Shown here one piece after another: positions 1-5,530 of a stretch of DNA of 8,446 nt. The position numbers and the translations under genes are program-made. The stretch spans positions 1 through 8,446 of the forward strand of contig DAOWDY010000159.1 of NCBI GenBank assembly GCA_030638785.1. The letters are read 5' to 3'. The stretch's first letter is position 1. Every line of letters begins with the position of its first letter. The stretch comes from Candidatus Thorarchaeota archaeon (lineage in GTDB: Archaea; Asgardarchaeota; Thorarchaeia; Thorarchaeales; Thorarchaeaceae). Under the pieces are notes generated by a model, which saw only the letters and a program-made list of their open reading frames with translations, was not told the origin of the DNA and did no database searches.

Positions 1-1
1 A

Positions 2-469
2 GGTCATCATGCTTCTCACTCCTCATATTGGGGGTTCTGTTATTTCAACAATATCTCAGTTTCCCTTCTCCATCTTAAGGCAAAGGGGTTAATCGAAACA
101 GCCTATGTCTTGGATTTCGATCTGCATACTGGGGATGGAAATATCAACATTCTCGGTGATGACCCCAGTTTTACTATCTACAACCCACACGGAAGAGGAG
201 ATGTTGAATACCTCAAGGATGCAAAACGAGAACTTGACAACGCACCTGATGTGGATATCATCGTTGCATCAGCGGGATTTGACCAGTATGAAGACGATTG
301 GGGCTCAAATCTATCTACTGAAGCATTTCATGAACTCGGACTAATGATGTTCGAATTCGCAAAAGAAAGGTGCAAAGGTCGCCGTTATGGACTTCTTGAA
401 GGAGGGTATAACTTTGAGGATTTGGGGAAAAATGTTCTAGCATTCTGTGAGGGATTGAGGGGTAGGTAG
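2..469 (+). CDS. Histone deacetylase superfamily (class II/AcuC-like) enzyme, 5'-truncated
   Basis: The C-terminal 155 residues of a zinc-dependent deacetylase of the arginase/deacetylase fold; the N-terminus lies beyond the left edge. The open frame begins at base 2, and no start codon in the window is the real one. Visible residues, counted from base 2, include the active-site His pair in GHHAS (2-3), the YWGFCYFNN segment (9-17), the zinc ligands in LDFDLH (Asp40, His42), the third zinc ligand in SAGFD (Asp94) and the catalytic Tyr in LEGGY (136). By family knowledge these enzymes remove acetyl groups from acetyl-lysine, acetylpolyamines or similar amides; the substrate cannot be told here. 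The residue after zinc ligand His42 is Thr, where many HDACs have a second His. The gene ends convergently, 23 nt from the regulator at 493. The family call is firm and the substrate is unknown. Confidence 0.93.
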   Translation, partial: GHHASHSSYWGFCYFNNISVSLLHLKAKGLIETAYVLDFDLHTGDGNINILGDDPSFTIYNPHGRGDVEYLKDAKRELDNAPDVDIIVASAGFDQYEDDWGSNLSTEAFHELGLMMFEFAKERCKGRRYGLLEGGYNFEDLGKNVLAFCEGLRGR

Positions 470-492
470 GTAGATACCCACCCTCTGCAAGT

Positions 493-789
493 TTAAACAT
501 CGAGCATTCGTTTGATATTTTCTCGATACTTTTCGAACGCTTTCCGTCCCTCTGTGGTCAACTTCAAGGTTGTCCGAGGTTTCTTCTCCACGAAGTCTTT
601 TGTTACTTCGATATATCCAGCTGATTCTAACTTGGTCACATGAGAGGATAGATTCCCCCATGTGAGTTCCGCCTGACGCATCAAAAAGACCATGTCAGCA
701 CTCTCAACAACATAGAGTTGAGCAACGATTTTCAACCGAGCAGGTTCGTGGATAACCTTGTCAATGTCTTTGCTGTGATCATTGTTCAC
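493..789 (-). CDS. Winged-helix transcriptional regulator (HTH_34/MarR-like)
   Basis: A 98-residue single-domain DNA-binding protein. A short N-terminal helix with EPARLKIVAQLY (about 16-27) leads into a winged helix-turn-helix. The recognition region is LTWGNLSSHVTKLESAGYIE (about 42-61), and the wing contains KKPRTTLKLT. This pattern matches the HTH_34 type of small winged-helix regulators as I know the family. The chosen start is GTG at 789, which has AGGAGG 9 nt upstream inside the preceding gene. The start overlaps the end of the membrane-protein gene by 11 nt, so translation is probably coupled. Regulators of this kind often sit in one transcript with a membrane protein and act on their own promoter. 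The paired palindromes upstream of the first gene (1438-1465) would be the obvious target, though that is inference. No effector domain is visible. Confidence 0.88.
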   Translation of the reverse strand: MNNDHSKDIDKVIHEPARLKIVAQLYVVESADMVFLMRQAELTWGNLSSHVTKLESAGYIEVTKDFVEKKPRTTLKLTTEGRKAFEKYRENIKRMLDV

Positions 790-1420
790 TCACTACATCC
801 TCCTGAGTGTCAAGGATTGGATATGTACGGAGGAAATATGCTAGTTTGAGCAGACCTCCGATAGCTAGTGCTACACCTAAAATCATGCAGAATGCCATAG
901 CTCCATCAAGGTAATCGGTTGTAGGGTAAACAGTTGATAGATAGGATACGACCAGTCCAAGAATAGATGTAATAGTCCCAAACAGATAGTATGTTTTCGA
1001 TCCAGTCTTTTCAACCAAGAATATACTTGGTCCAAACATTATCAAACCTAAAGTAAATGGCATTAGAATCAACCAATTGTACAGATTGAATACGTCACCT
1101 ACCAACAACTGAGTTGCCAGTCCTGTGAGCGTTGCCACTACTACAAGGAGAAGTAGAAGGGGGCGGATACTGAAATCGGACTCTTTCGTCTTCAGTTTGA
1201 CATAGCCAATTCGGGGATATGTATGCTTATCGCGGAACACTTCCACTAATCTAGGAAGTAGGAGTAGATTGAACACTACAAAGACCCCAATAAAGGCTGG
1301 CTGCTGAAACATAACAGCCATTATTAGAAACACAAATCCTGCAAGGGTTTCCATGACTCCATCTTTCATCGATTCTCTGAATGCGTTTTGTTCAAGTTTT
1401 ACTAAGTCATCATCGTTCAT
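779..1420 (-). CDS. Polytopic membrane protein of unknown function, partner of the winged-helix regulator
   Basis: A 213-residue protein with about six hydrophobic stretches, near residues 22-38, 41-58, 84-106, 112-135, 141-163 and 170-198. A charged N-terminal tail comes first, and a polar loop (about 62-82) follows the second stretch. I recognise no family and no catalytic motif. It starts at ATG 1420 behind a clear TATA box (1470-1478) and a leader of about 28 nt that carries two operator-like palindromes. The ribosome site is weak (GTGA). Its 3' end overlaps the regulator gene by 11 nt, so the two form a bicistronic unit. Such a pairing suggests that the amount of this membrane protein is controlled by the adjacent regulator. 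It could be a transporter-like or signal-sensing component; nothing in the sequence decides between these. Confidence 0.85.
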   Translation of the reverse strand: MNDDDLVKLEQNAFRESMKDGVMETLAGFVFLIMAVMFQQPAFIGVFVVFNLLLLPRLVEVFRDKHTYPRIGYVKLKTKESDFSIRPLLLLLVVVATLTGLATQLLVGDVFNLYNWLILMPFTLGLIMFGPSIFLVEKTGSKTYYLFGTITSILGLVVSYLSTVYPTTDYLDGAMAFCMILGVALAIGGLLKLAYFLRTYPILDTQEDVVSEQ

Positions 1421-1437
1421 TTCAATTCACTTTATGT

Positions 1438-1447
1438 AAAGTACTCT
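1438..1447. promoter_or_regulatory. Second, imperfect operator-like palindrome
   Basis: AAAGTACTCT has the same GTAC-centred core as the perfect palindrome at 1454-1465. The two centres are 17 bp apart. It lies near the expected transcription start of the membrane-protein/regulator unit, so binding here would block initiation. The function is inferred from position and similarity only. Confidence 0.4.
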
Positions 1448-1453
1448 GTATTG

Positions 1454-1465
1454 CAAAGTACTTTG
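1454..1465. promoter_or_regulatory. Perfect palindrome CAAAGTACTTTG, probable operator
   Basis: A perfect 12-bp palindrome immediately downstream (on minus) of the TATA box of the membrane-protein/regulator unit. With the related site at 1438-1447 it forms a tandem pair between the TATA box and the start codon. This is a typical placement for repression by a dimeric winged-helix protein. The regulator encoded in the same unit is the natural candidate binder; this is inference. Confidence 0.5.
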
Positions 1466-1469
1466 TAAA

Positions 1470-1478
1470 CATATAAGG
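1470..1478 (-). promoter_or_regulatory. TATA box for the membrane-protein/regulator unit
   Basis: On minus the sequence reads CCTTATATG. A start about 25 nt downstream would fall near 1448, giving a leader of roughly 28 nt before ATG 1420. The operator palindromes lie directly after it. Confidence 0.55.
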
Positions 1479-1510
1479 TCTCTTTCCTAAGCAACTCTTC
1501 CTTTCATGAG

Positions 1511-1518
1511 TTTATATT
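1511..1518 (+). promoter_or_regulatory. TATA box for the 83-aa membrane protein
   Basis: TTTATATT on +. A start about 25 nt later would fall near 1540, just before the ribosome site GGTGAGG (1540-1546) that serves TTG 1552. The very short leader supports the non-ATG start of that gene. Confidence 0.5.
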
Positions 1519-1551
1519 GTACACAGAGAATGAATCCATGGTGAGGCTACG

Positions 1552-1803
1552 TTGTTACCATTTATAATTCAGAGTCCACTCACAGATTTCATTGCAATGA
1601 TCTCGCTCTATTTTGCAGAGATATGGGACTTCCTGATGTTCATAGGAAGGATTTCAGGAGTCGTTGTTGTACTTGTAGGTGCTATCCTTTGGTTCACGGA
1701 AGTGAATATGAAGAGAGGGAAGGGACTTGTGGCAAGTGGAATAATATTATCGATTGTGATTCAGTACTTCTTCATGTATCCGCCATCATTCGTTGTTCTC
1801 TGA
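1552..1803 (+). CDS. Small two-TM membrane protein, hypothetical
   Basis: An 83-residue, strongly hydrophobic protein that I do not recognise. A possibly amphipathic N-terminus (1-25) precedes TM1 (about 27-48, rich in Gly, Val and Ile). A short basic loop follows (VNMKRGKG, 51-58), then TM2 (about 59-80). The start is TTG 1552: an in-frame stop lies at 1531, no ATG or GTG lies between, and GGTGAGG sits 5 nt upstream. The next in-frame ATG (1597) would remove 15 residues and has no ribosome site. The ATG at 1538 is in another frame and ends at once. The gene is divergent from the membrane-protein/regulator unit, with a 131-bp intergenic space, so the operator sites could affect it too. The layout (small, two helices, basic loop) is seen in small membrane subunits and pilin-like proteins, but nothing here proves either. 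Confidence 0.65.
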   Translation: MLPFIIQSPLTDFIAMISLYFAEIWDFLMFIGRISGVVVVLVGAILWFTEVNMKRGKGLVASGIILSIVIQYFFMYPPSFVVL

Positions 1804-1845
1804 TGAATAGTACCTTAAATCGCATTCACCAAACGGAAATGTGAC

Positions 1846-1876
1846 TGGATGCTATGGTTTCACACATCTGCATCCA
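1846..1876 (+). other. Stem-loop, 7-bp perfect stem
   Basis: TGGATGC (1846-1852) pairs perfectly with GCATCCA (1870-1876) around a 17-nt loop. It stands 3 nt ahead of the GAAA-loop hairpin at 1879-1898. It lies in the 3' region of the 83-aa gene and upstream of tRNA-Arg. It may be part of a structured 3' UTR or a small RNA. Confidence 0.4.
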
Positions 1877-1878
1877 TC

Positions 1879-1913
1879 CCGAGGGCGAAAGTCCTCGGTC
1901 ATCTCTTCTTTTT
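1879..1913 (+). terminator. GNRA-tetraloop hairpin followed by a T-rich tract
   Basis: CCGAGGGC (1879-1886) and GTCCTCGG (1891-1898) form an 8-bp stem with one G·U pair, closed by a GAAA tetraloop. A pyrimidine-rich run ending in T5 (1909-1913) follows. It could end the transcript of the 83-aa gene before the tRNA-Arg promoter. A GNRA loop is also common in stable functional RNAs, so a small RNA is an alternative. Confidence 0.45.
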
Positions 1914-1928
1914 GTACGAACATGCGGA

Positions 1929-1938
1929 AAAGTTTATG
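1929..1938 (+). promoter_or_regulatory. TATA box of tRNA-Arg
   Basis: AAAGTTTATG lies about 30 nt ahead of the mature tRNA 5' end. It closely resembles the AAAGTTTTATAG element ahead of tRNA-Thr, which supports both calls. Confidence 0.5.
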
Positions 1939-1964
1939 ACTGAACTTTGTGGCCCAAGTGTCTG

Positions 1965-2069
1965 GGGTCCGTTGCCTAGTATGGACCCAGAGGGTAACCT
2001 TTGGGATACAAATAGGGCGCTAGCCTTCTAAGTTAGAGGTCGGCGGTTCAAATCCGCCCGGACCCGCCA
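1965..2069 (+). tRNA. tRNA-Arg(TCT) with a D-loop intron
   Basis: The acceptor stem is GGGTCCG (1965-1971) with CGGACCC (2059-2065), then discriminator G2066 and encoded CCA (2067-2069). The anticodon stem is CTAGC/GTTAG around loop CTTCTAA, with anticodon TCT at 2027-2029. The T-arm is GGCGG-TTCAAAT-CCGCC (2042-2058). The D-arm (GCCT ... GGGC) is interrupted by 27 nt (1985-2011) that form a canonical BHB with the flanking exons. After removal the D-loop is AGTATGGATA and the rest is a standard 78-nt tRNA. The arginine AGA/AGG decoding role follows from the anticodon. The last base touches the stop codon of the converging radical SAM gene. Promoter and identity are clear. Confidence 0.95.
1985..2011 (+). 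other. tRNA-Arg intron, D-loop position 19/20
   Basis: Outer helix CCTA/TAGG (1975-1978 with 2013-2016), central 4-bp helix GTAT/ATAC (1979-1982 with 2006-2009), 3-nt bulges GGA (1983-1985) and AAA (2010-2012). The inner hairpin is 8 bp with a GTAA loop (1986-2005). Cutting after the second base of each bulge removes 27 nt and restores a normal D-loop. The element meets every canonical BHB rule. Confidence 0.88.
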
Positions 2070-3761
2070 TTAGTTTTCAAGCGAGAGTGATTCCTTTAGC
2101 CATTCGGGGATCGGATTCTCTAGTCGGCTCTCAATTTGTGCAATTTCTGATATCGCTCCTCCAGCCTTGATGCGGGCGGCCCGTTTGTTACCTATACCAG
2201 GTATGGCTCTCCATTGTGCTAGTGAGAGATTGTTTGGTCTGATTGGATAAGGTAGAACAATCAAAGATCTCGGACCGTGATCCACTACAACCAAATTTGT
2301 TACATCAGATGGCGGATTCCCAGAAGGCATCCTGCATAGAAGAGGATAGGTACCCAAGGGTCTCAGGAGATACCCCTTTCCCTCTGCACCCTCTAAGAAA
2401 GCAGATGACAGTACCGTCCCTGGTGGAGCAACCCTCTTGATCATCTCCAGATCAATAGATTCACGGACTTGCTCTTTATGCTTGAAGAATAGGTTTCGTT
2501 TCAACCTACTTCGGTCATCATCTATCAAGCGTGTGCTTTCAAATCCTATAACCTGACGAATATTGATTCTCCTGACTATCAGTCCCTCACTCACCAGAGT
2601 GTTAAGAAATTCCATGTTGTACTCGATGGTCTTTTTGCTCTCGCCAGGCAATCCATAGAGCAGATTTATTCCCGGTAGCAGATGGGGAAGGCCAAGACCT
2701 TCTCGTCCCCCGCCAACCTCATTGAGGATTCGAACTGCAGTAACTGCTTCCTCCATATTCACTTTCAGATTGTTTCTTCGAACTACATCAGGATCAACAG
2801 ATTCAATTCCAAAGGCTGCAACATCACCAGATGTATGATATTTTATTATTGAACGAGCGACCTTTCTGCTCTCTTCTGGATGATGAGCAATCGTTCCAGG
2901 ATTCACATTGTCAATATGAAGTACATTCACCTCTGGAGCCACTTGTCGTATCTTTGAGAAGAGAGATTCTATTACCTCAGGATTAGGGGTTGGAAATTCT
3001 TCCACACCAATCTCATTGGATCCAAATACAAAGAGATCAGCCTGCTTACCTATTCTGAAAGCCCGTACTCCAGCAGTGTATAGTGCCTCGATTTCCCTGA
3101 CAACATCATCAGGATTCCTCTGTTTTGGTTCTCCATATAGTGGTTCAACGCAGAATGAGCAACCACCAGTAAGATAGCGTGCACACCCACGATAGGTTTC
3201 AATCTCACAAATTAGGTACCCTCTCTTGAAACCTGGGTGCTGGGTAACAATTCCTGCACCCCGTCGAGTATATTCTTCAATTTCCTGTGGAGAACTGATA
3301 CATACATCCAAATCTGCGTTTTCTGGGGACCATTCAGACTCTGCAATGCTGGCAACTACCATCTCCGGATCCCCAGGCGCAATGAAATCAAATGGCGGTG
3401 CCAGTGATATGGAGCTCAGAGCTAATTTCCCACCTTTCTGTCCATATCCAAAACGCGCCCATGGACCAACAAGTACCTTAGGAATATCCTCGAGACGGTA
3501 ATCAGAGAACAGCGTCCTCGCCTCTCGAACAGAAATTGGGGTACCTCCAACATACTTGCCGGGAACTATCATTCCCGCAATGAGGATAGCTATGTCTGCG
3601 GTGCTCCATATATCAATAGCCTTATCGAAACTCTCACGGACCTGATCAATAGTGGAATAGAGTATCTCTGCATGCGGTTCCTGCTTCCAAATGGCCCCTG
3701 CAATATAACGAGGGTATGTACTGATGTAAGGAGGCACACCTAGACAGGTTGGTTCGTCCAC
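2070..3761 (-). CDS. Radical SAM protein with C-terminal helix-hairpin-helix (COG1031-type)
   Basis: A 563-residue protein if translated from GTG 3761. Order of parts: the N-terminal DEPTCLGVPPYISTYPRY region; an alpha/beta region with a cobalamin-binding-like outlook (about 35-140, no clear DxHxxG); a radical SAM core with cluster cysteines Cys193, Cys201 and Cys204 (C-x7-C-x2-C, in YRGCARYLTGGCSFC); a SAM-barrel segment with GIESVDP (318-324) and YGLPGES (369-375); and a helix-hairpin-helix IPGIGNKRAARI (520-531). This layout fits COG1031, an uncharacterised archaeal family, so the reaction is unknown. A nucleic-acid substrate is suggested only by the HhH. The frame stays open upstream of GTG and encodes VRVALVDGY, which reads as the real N-terminal strand, yet offers no ATG, GTG or TTG before the TGA at 3809-3807. 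The true start is therefore uncertain (CTG 3791 or ATT 3797 possible). It follows thiL, probably in one transcript. Confidence 0.92.
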   Translation of the reverse strand: MDEPTCLGVPPYISTYPRYIAGAIWKQEPHAEILYSTIDQVRESFDKAIDIWSTADIAILIAGMIVPGKYVGGTPISVREARTLFSDYRLEDIPKVLVGPWARFGYGQKGGKLALSSISLAPPFDFIAPGDPEMVVASIAESEWSPENADLDVCISSPQEIEEYTRRGAGIVTQHPGFKRGYLICEIETYRGCARYLTGGCSFCVEPLYGEPKQRNPDDVVREIEALYTAGVRAFRIGKQADLFVFGSNEIGVEEFPTPNPEVIESLFSKIRQVAPEVNVLHIDNVNPGTIAHHPEESRKVARSIIKYHTSGDVAAFGIESVDPDVVRRNNLKVNMEEAVTAVRILNEVGGGREGLGLPHLLPGINLLYGLPGESKKTIEYNMEFLNTLVSEGLIVRRINIRQVIGFESTRLIDDDRSRLKRNLFFKHKEQVRESIDLEMIKRVAPPGTVLSSAFLEGAEGKGYLLRPLGTYPLLCRMPSGNPPSDVTNLVVVDHGPRSLIVLPYPIRPNNLSLAQWRAIPGIGNKRAARIKAGGAISEIAQIESRLENPIPEWLKESLSLEN

Positions 3762-3792
3762 ATATCCATCTACAAGTGCTACCCGAACCAGA

Positions 3793-4785
3793 CTAATCCC
3801 ATCCTTTCAGACTATCGTATCCTGAGGGTGAAATATCAAGAATGCCCTCGGACGATTCATACACAACTCTATCTCCCTTTTGGGCATAACCAATCTGTTT
3901 GAGAGGGACATCACGAGTTGCAGCAATATCAAGCGCAGTATCCCATTTCTCGGAAGGGATACTAAGCACTAGCGTGAATTCTTCACCGCCCTCCATTACC
4001 ATCTTCAAGAGGTCTAATTTATTCTCTCTGGCATAGCGTACTACTTCAACTGGAACAGGAAGATTATCAATAACGAAAGCCAATCCACTCTGCTTTGCCA
4101 TTGTATTCAGAGTGATTCCAAGTCCATCGCTGCTATCCATTGAAGCAGATACTGCACCCTCTTTCGCGAGTCCAGAAACAAGATCATGATGTATATGAGG
4201 GTTGTAAACAGCACCGAGGACATCGTGCTTCATTTCGTCTGGAAGAGAACCACCTCGAAGAAGATGCTCAAATCCAATCGATGTCAGACCAAATGGTCCT
4301 GTAACAGCAATCACATCATCTTCCTTTGCACCATTTCGTGGAATAATACCCTCAGGGGGGGCTAATCCTATACCAACACCGGTCAGAATTACATCCATTG
4401 CTGTTCCTAGATCTCCACCTATGAATGAAATGCCGGATTTCATACAATATTGTGAGAAACCTCGTACAATCTCCTCTGCTTCCTCAGAAGAATAGTCCTT
4501 GGGCACACACAATGACAGCATCGTCGCAGTTGCCTTGGCTCCTTTGGCAACAACATCACTGATGGTCATGACTGCAGTCTTTCTTCCAACTTGCGCGGGG
4601 GTCATTTCCGGCAGCCAGTCAGTTTCACGTACAAAGGTATCAACATTGATGACAGCGTGTTGATCACCATTCAGAGGGACATCAGATGCATCGTCATCAA
4701 ACCCAAGGATACCTCCCCGTATGTGATGCACAAGATGACTGATGCTTTGAAGGAATTTTCGCTCACCCGGCATTTTTGAGTTCAT
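3793..4785 (-). CDS. thiL: Thiamine-monophosphate kinase
   Basis: A 330-residue ThiL, close to the usual family length. It uses ATP to phosphorylate thiamine phosphate to thiamine diphosphate, the last step of cofactor synthesis, in the cytoplasm. Family signatures: GFDDDASDV (28-36, the Mg/ATP Asp cluster, usually GDDAAV-like), INVDT (46-50), SDVVAKGA (76-83, usually SDIAAMGA), GGDLG (123-127), VTGPFG (161-166), MDSSDGL (216-222) and GGEEFTL (266-272). Start ATG 4785 is preceded by GAGGT with 6 nt spacing, which decides against the internal Met at residue 5. The promoter lies in the short space shared with the divergent tRNA-Thr. The stop codon at 3793-3795 lies just before or inside the start region of the radical SAM gene, so the two are probably cotranscribed; a shared function does not follow from that. 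Confidence 0.95.
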   Translation of the reverse strand: MNSKMPGERKFLQSISHLVHHIRGGILGFDDDASDVPLNGDQHAVINVDTFVRETDWLPEMTPAQVGRKTAVMTISDVVAKGAKATATMLSLCVPKDYSSEEAEEIVRGFSQYCMKSGISFIGGDLGTAMDVILTGVGIGLAPPEGIIPRNGAKEDDVIAVTGPFGLTSIGFEHLLRGGSLPDEMKHDVLGAVYNPHIHHDLVSGLAKEGAVSASMDSSDGLGITLNTMAKQSGLAFVIDNLPVPVEVVRYARENKLDLLKMVMEGGEEFTLVLSIPSEKWDTALDIAATRDVPLKQIGYAQKGDRVVYESSEGILDISPSGYDSLKGWD

Positions 4786-4826
4786 TCACAGACCTCGTTC
4801 ATCTGATAACTTCGCTTTATGATAAA

Positions 4827-4836
4827 GTTTTATAGC
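4827..4836. promoter_or_regulatory. TATA element usable in both directions (tRNA-Thr and thiL)
   Basis: On + it reads GTTTTATAGC within AAAGTTTTATAG, placed for a start near 4858 just ahead of tRNA-Thr. On minus it reads GCTATAAAAC, placed for a start near 4805, which leaves a leader of about 20 nt with the thiL ribosome site. A second AT-rich candidate for thiL is TTTATCATAA just downstream on minus. Confidence 0.5.
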
Positions 4837-4863
4837 GGTCTCAAAGGGTTGCGCATTAGTCTT

Positions 4864-4969
4864 GCCTCGGTGGCTTAGTGGTTATAGCGTCTGCTTCGTA
4901 AGCAGGATCGCGGGGGTTCGATAATTCATGAGATTTCCTCATGGATAGAAAGTCCCCCCCGGGGCTCCA
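4864..4969 (+). tRNA. tRNA-Thr(CGT) with a T-loop intron
   Basis: The acceptor stem is GCCTCGG (4864-4870) with CCGGGGC (4959-4965, one G·U), then discriminator T4966 and encoded CCA (4967-4969). The anticodon stem is TCTGC/GCAGG around loop TTCGTAA, giving anticodon CGT for the threonine codon ACG. The T-stem is GGGGG (4912-4916) with CCCCC (4954-4958), but 37 nt lie between them instead of 7. Removing 4923-4952 leaves T-loop TTCGATT. The mature RNA is 76 nt with CCA. The D-stem has one T·T mismatch (13/22). It is preceded by an AAAGTTTTATAG promoter and followed by T6 at 4981. Divergent from thiL. Confidence 0.93.
4923..4952 (+). other. tRNA-Thr intron, T-loop position 59/60
   Basis: The T-stem GGGGG/CCCCC is the outer helix. 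The central helix is TTC/GAA (4917-4919 with 4948-4950) plus a G4920·A4947 mismatch. The bulges are ATA (4921-4923) and AGT (4951-4953). The inner hairpin is 9 bp with one G·U and an ATTTC loop (4924-4946). Cutting after the second bulge base removes 30 nt and gives a 7-nt T-loop TTCGATT. This is a slightly relaxed BHB. Confidence 0.8.
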
Positions 4970-4980
4970 TCTGATCCTAC

Positions 4981-4986
4981 TTTTTT
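4981..4986 (+). terminator. T6 terminator of tRNA-Thr
   Basis: A run of six T begins 12 nt after the encoded CCA of tRNA-Thr, the usual form of an archaeal oligo-T terminator. It lies 11 nt from the stop codon of the converging membrane-protein gene. Confidence 0.6.
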
Positions 4987-4996
4987 CTGGAATTTG

Positions 4997-5470
4997 TTAA
5001 GGGGTTTGTATGGGGATAGCCCTGTTTGCATACGTTTTCTTAGATTTAATCAAGAAGAAAAACTCAATGGGAAGAATAGTACCAATTGTCATTATAATCC
5101 CTAGAATACACACGACCCCAACAGACACAGCTTGTTCCCAGTGCATAAACTCACTCTGATCATCTCTTGACGCAGACTCATGTATTATGGTTCCATCTGA
5201 ACCGCCCAATAGAATTTTGTATGTGAATTTATGTGCGGACCAATTGTGTAACTTTTGAATTGTAAAAGGAAAAGTGGCTATCTCATTGTATACCACAAGA
5301 TCTTGTTCTGGTGCAATTGTAGTTCTGGTAATTCCACTATACTGAACAGCTAAAAAGGTGGCACCAGATGCAACTAATGAAATTAGCAACACCGCGGGAA
5401 ATCTCACACCTGGTCTCGTTCTTTTTGCTGTAAACCAGACAATAAGACATGAAGCGATAACAATCCACAT
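4997..5470 (-). CDS. Small membrane protein with an external domain, hypothetical
   Basis: A 157-residue protein from ATG 5470. An in-frame TTG at 5485 would add five residues (MWWRK), but ATG has GGTGG and GGAGG 6 and 3 nt upstream, and the AT-rich box near 5497-5505 would start transcription close to 5475, so ATG is preferred. Hydrophobic stretches lie near 2-14, 24-42 and 113-138. Between the second and third is a polar segment of about 70 residues (about 46-112) with no Cys and few charges, probably outside the cell. The tail is basic (KSKKTYANR). I recognise no family. It is on the same strand as the DinB-like gene, but about 60 nt downstream with its own AT-rich box, so it may be transcribed separately. 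Confidence 0.7.
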   Translation of the reverse strand: MWIVIASCLIVWFTAKRTRPGVRFPAVLLISLVASGATFLAVQYSGITRTTIAPEQDLVVYNEIATFPFTIQKLHNWSAHKFTYKILLGGSDGTIIHESASRDDQSEFMHWEQAVSVGVVCILGIIMTIGTILPIEFFFLIKSKKTYANRAIPIQTP

Positions 5471-5530
5471 CTTCCTCCACCACAAACTGACTAATGCTAT
5501 TTATTCGATATTATGGTTTCGATTAGCGAT

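Noticed and set aside
459..479. Short TAGG-type tandem repeat and GGGTA/TACCC hairpin at the HDAC stop codon
   Set aside because: Only three repeat units and a 5-bp stem with no T-tract; too small to call a repeat locus or terminator.
1801..1945. TGATGA (1801) and CTGA (1940) considered as box C and box D of a guide RNA
   Set aside because: The spacing is far too long and no internal C'/D' boxes were found; the TGATGA overlaps a stop codon.
1849..2031. Open frame of 60 codons on + running into tRNA-Arg
   Set aside because: It crosses the hairpins and the 5' half of a certain tRNA gene; no ribosome site and no protein-like pattern.
3226..3501. Open frame of 91 codons on + opposite the radical SAM gene
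   Set aside because: Wholly inside a well-supported gene on the other strand; Pro/Ser-rich shadow frame without initiation signals.
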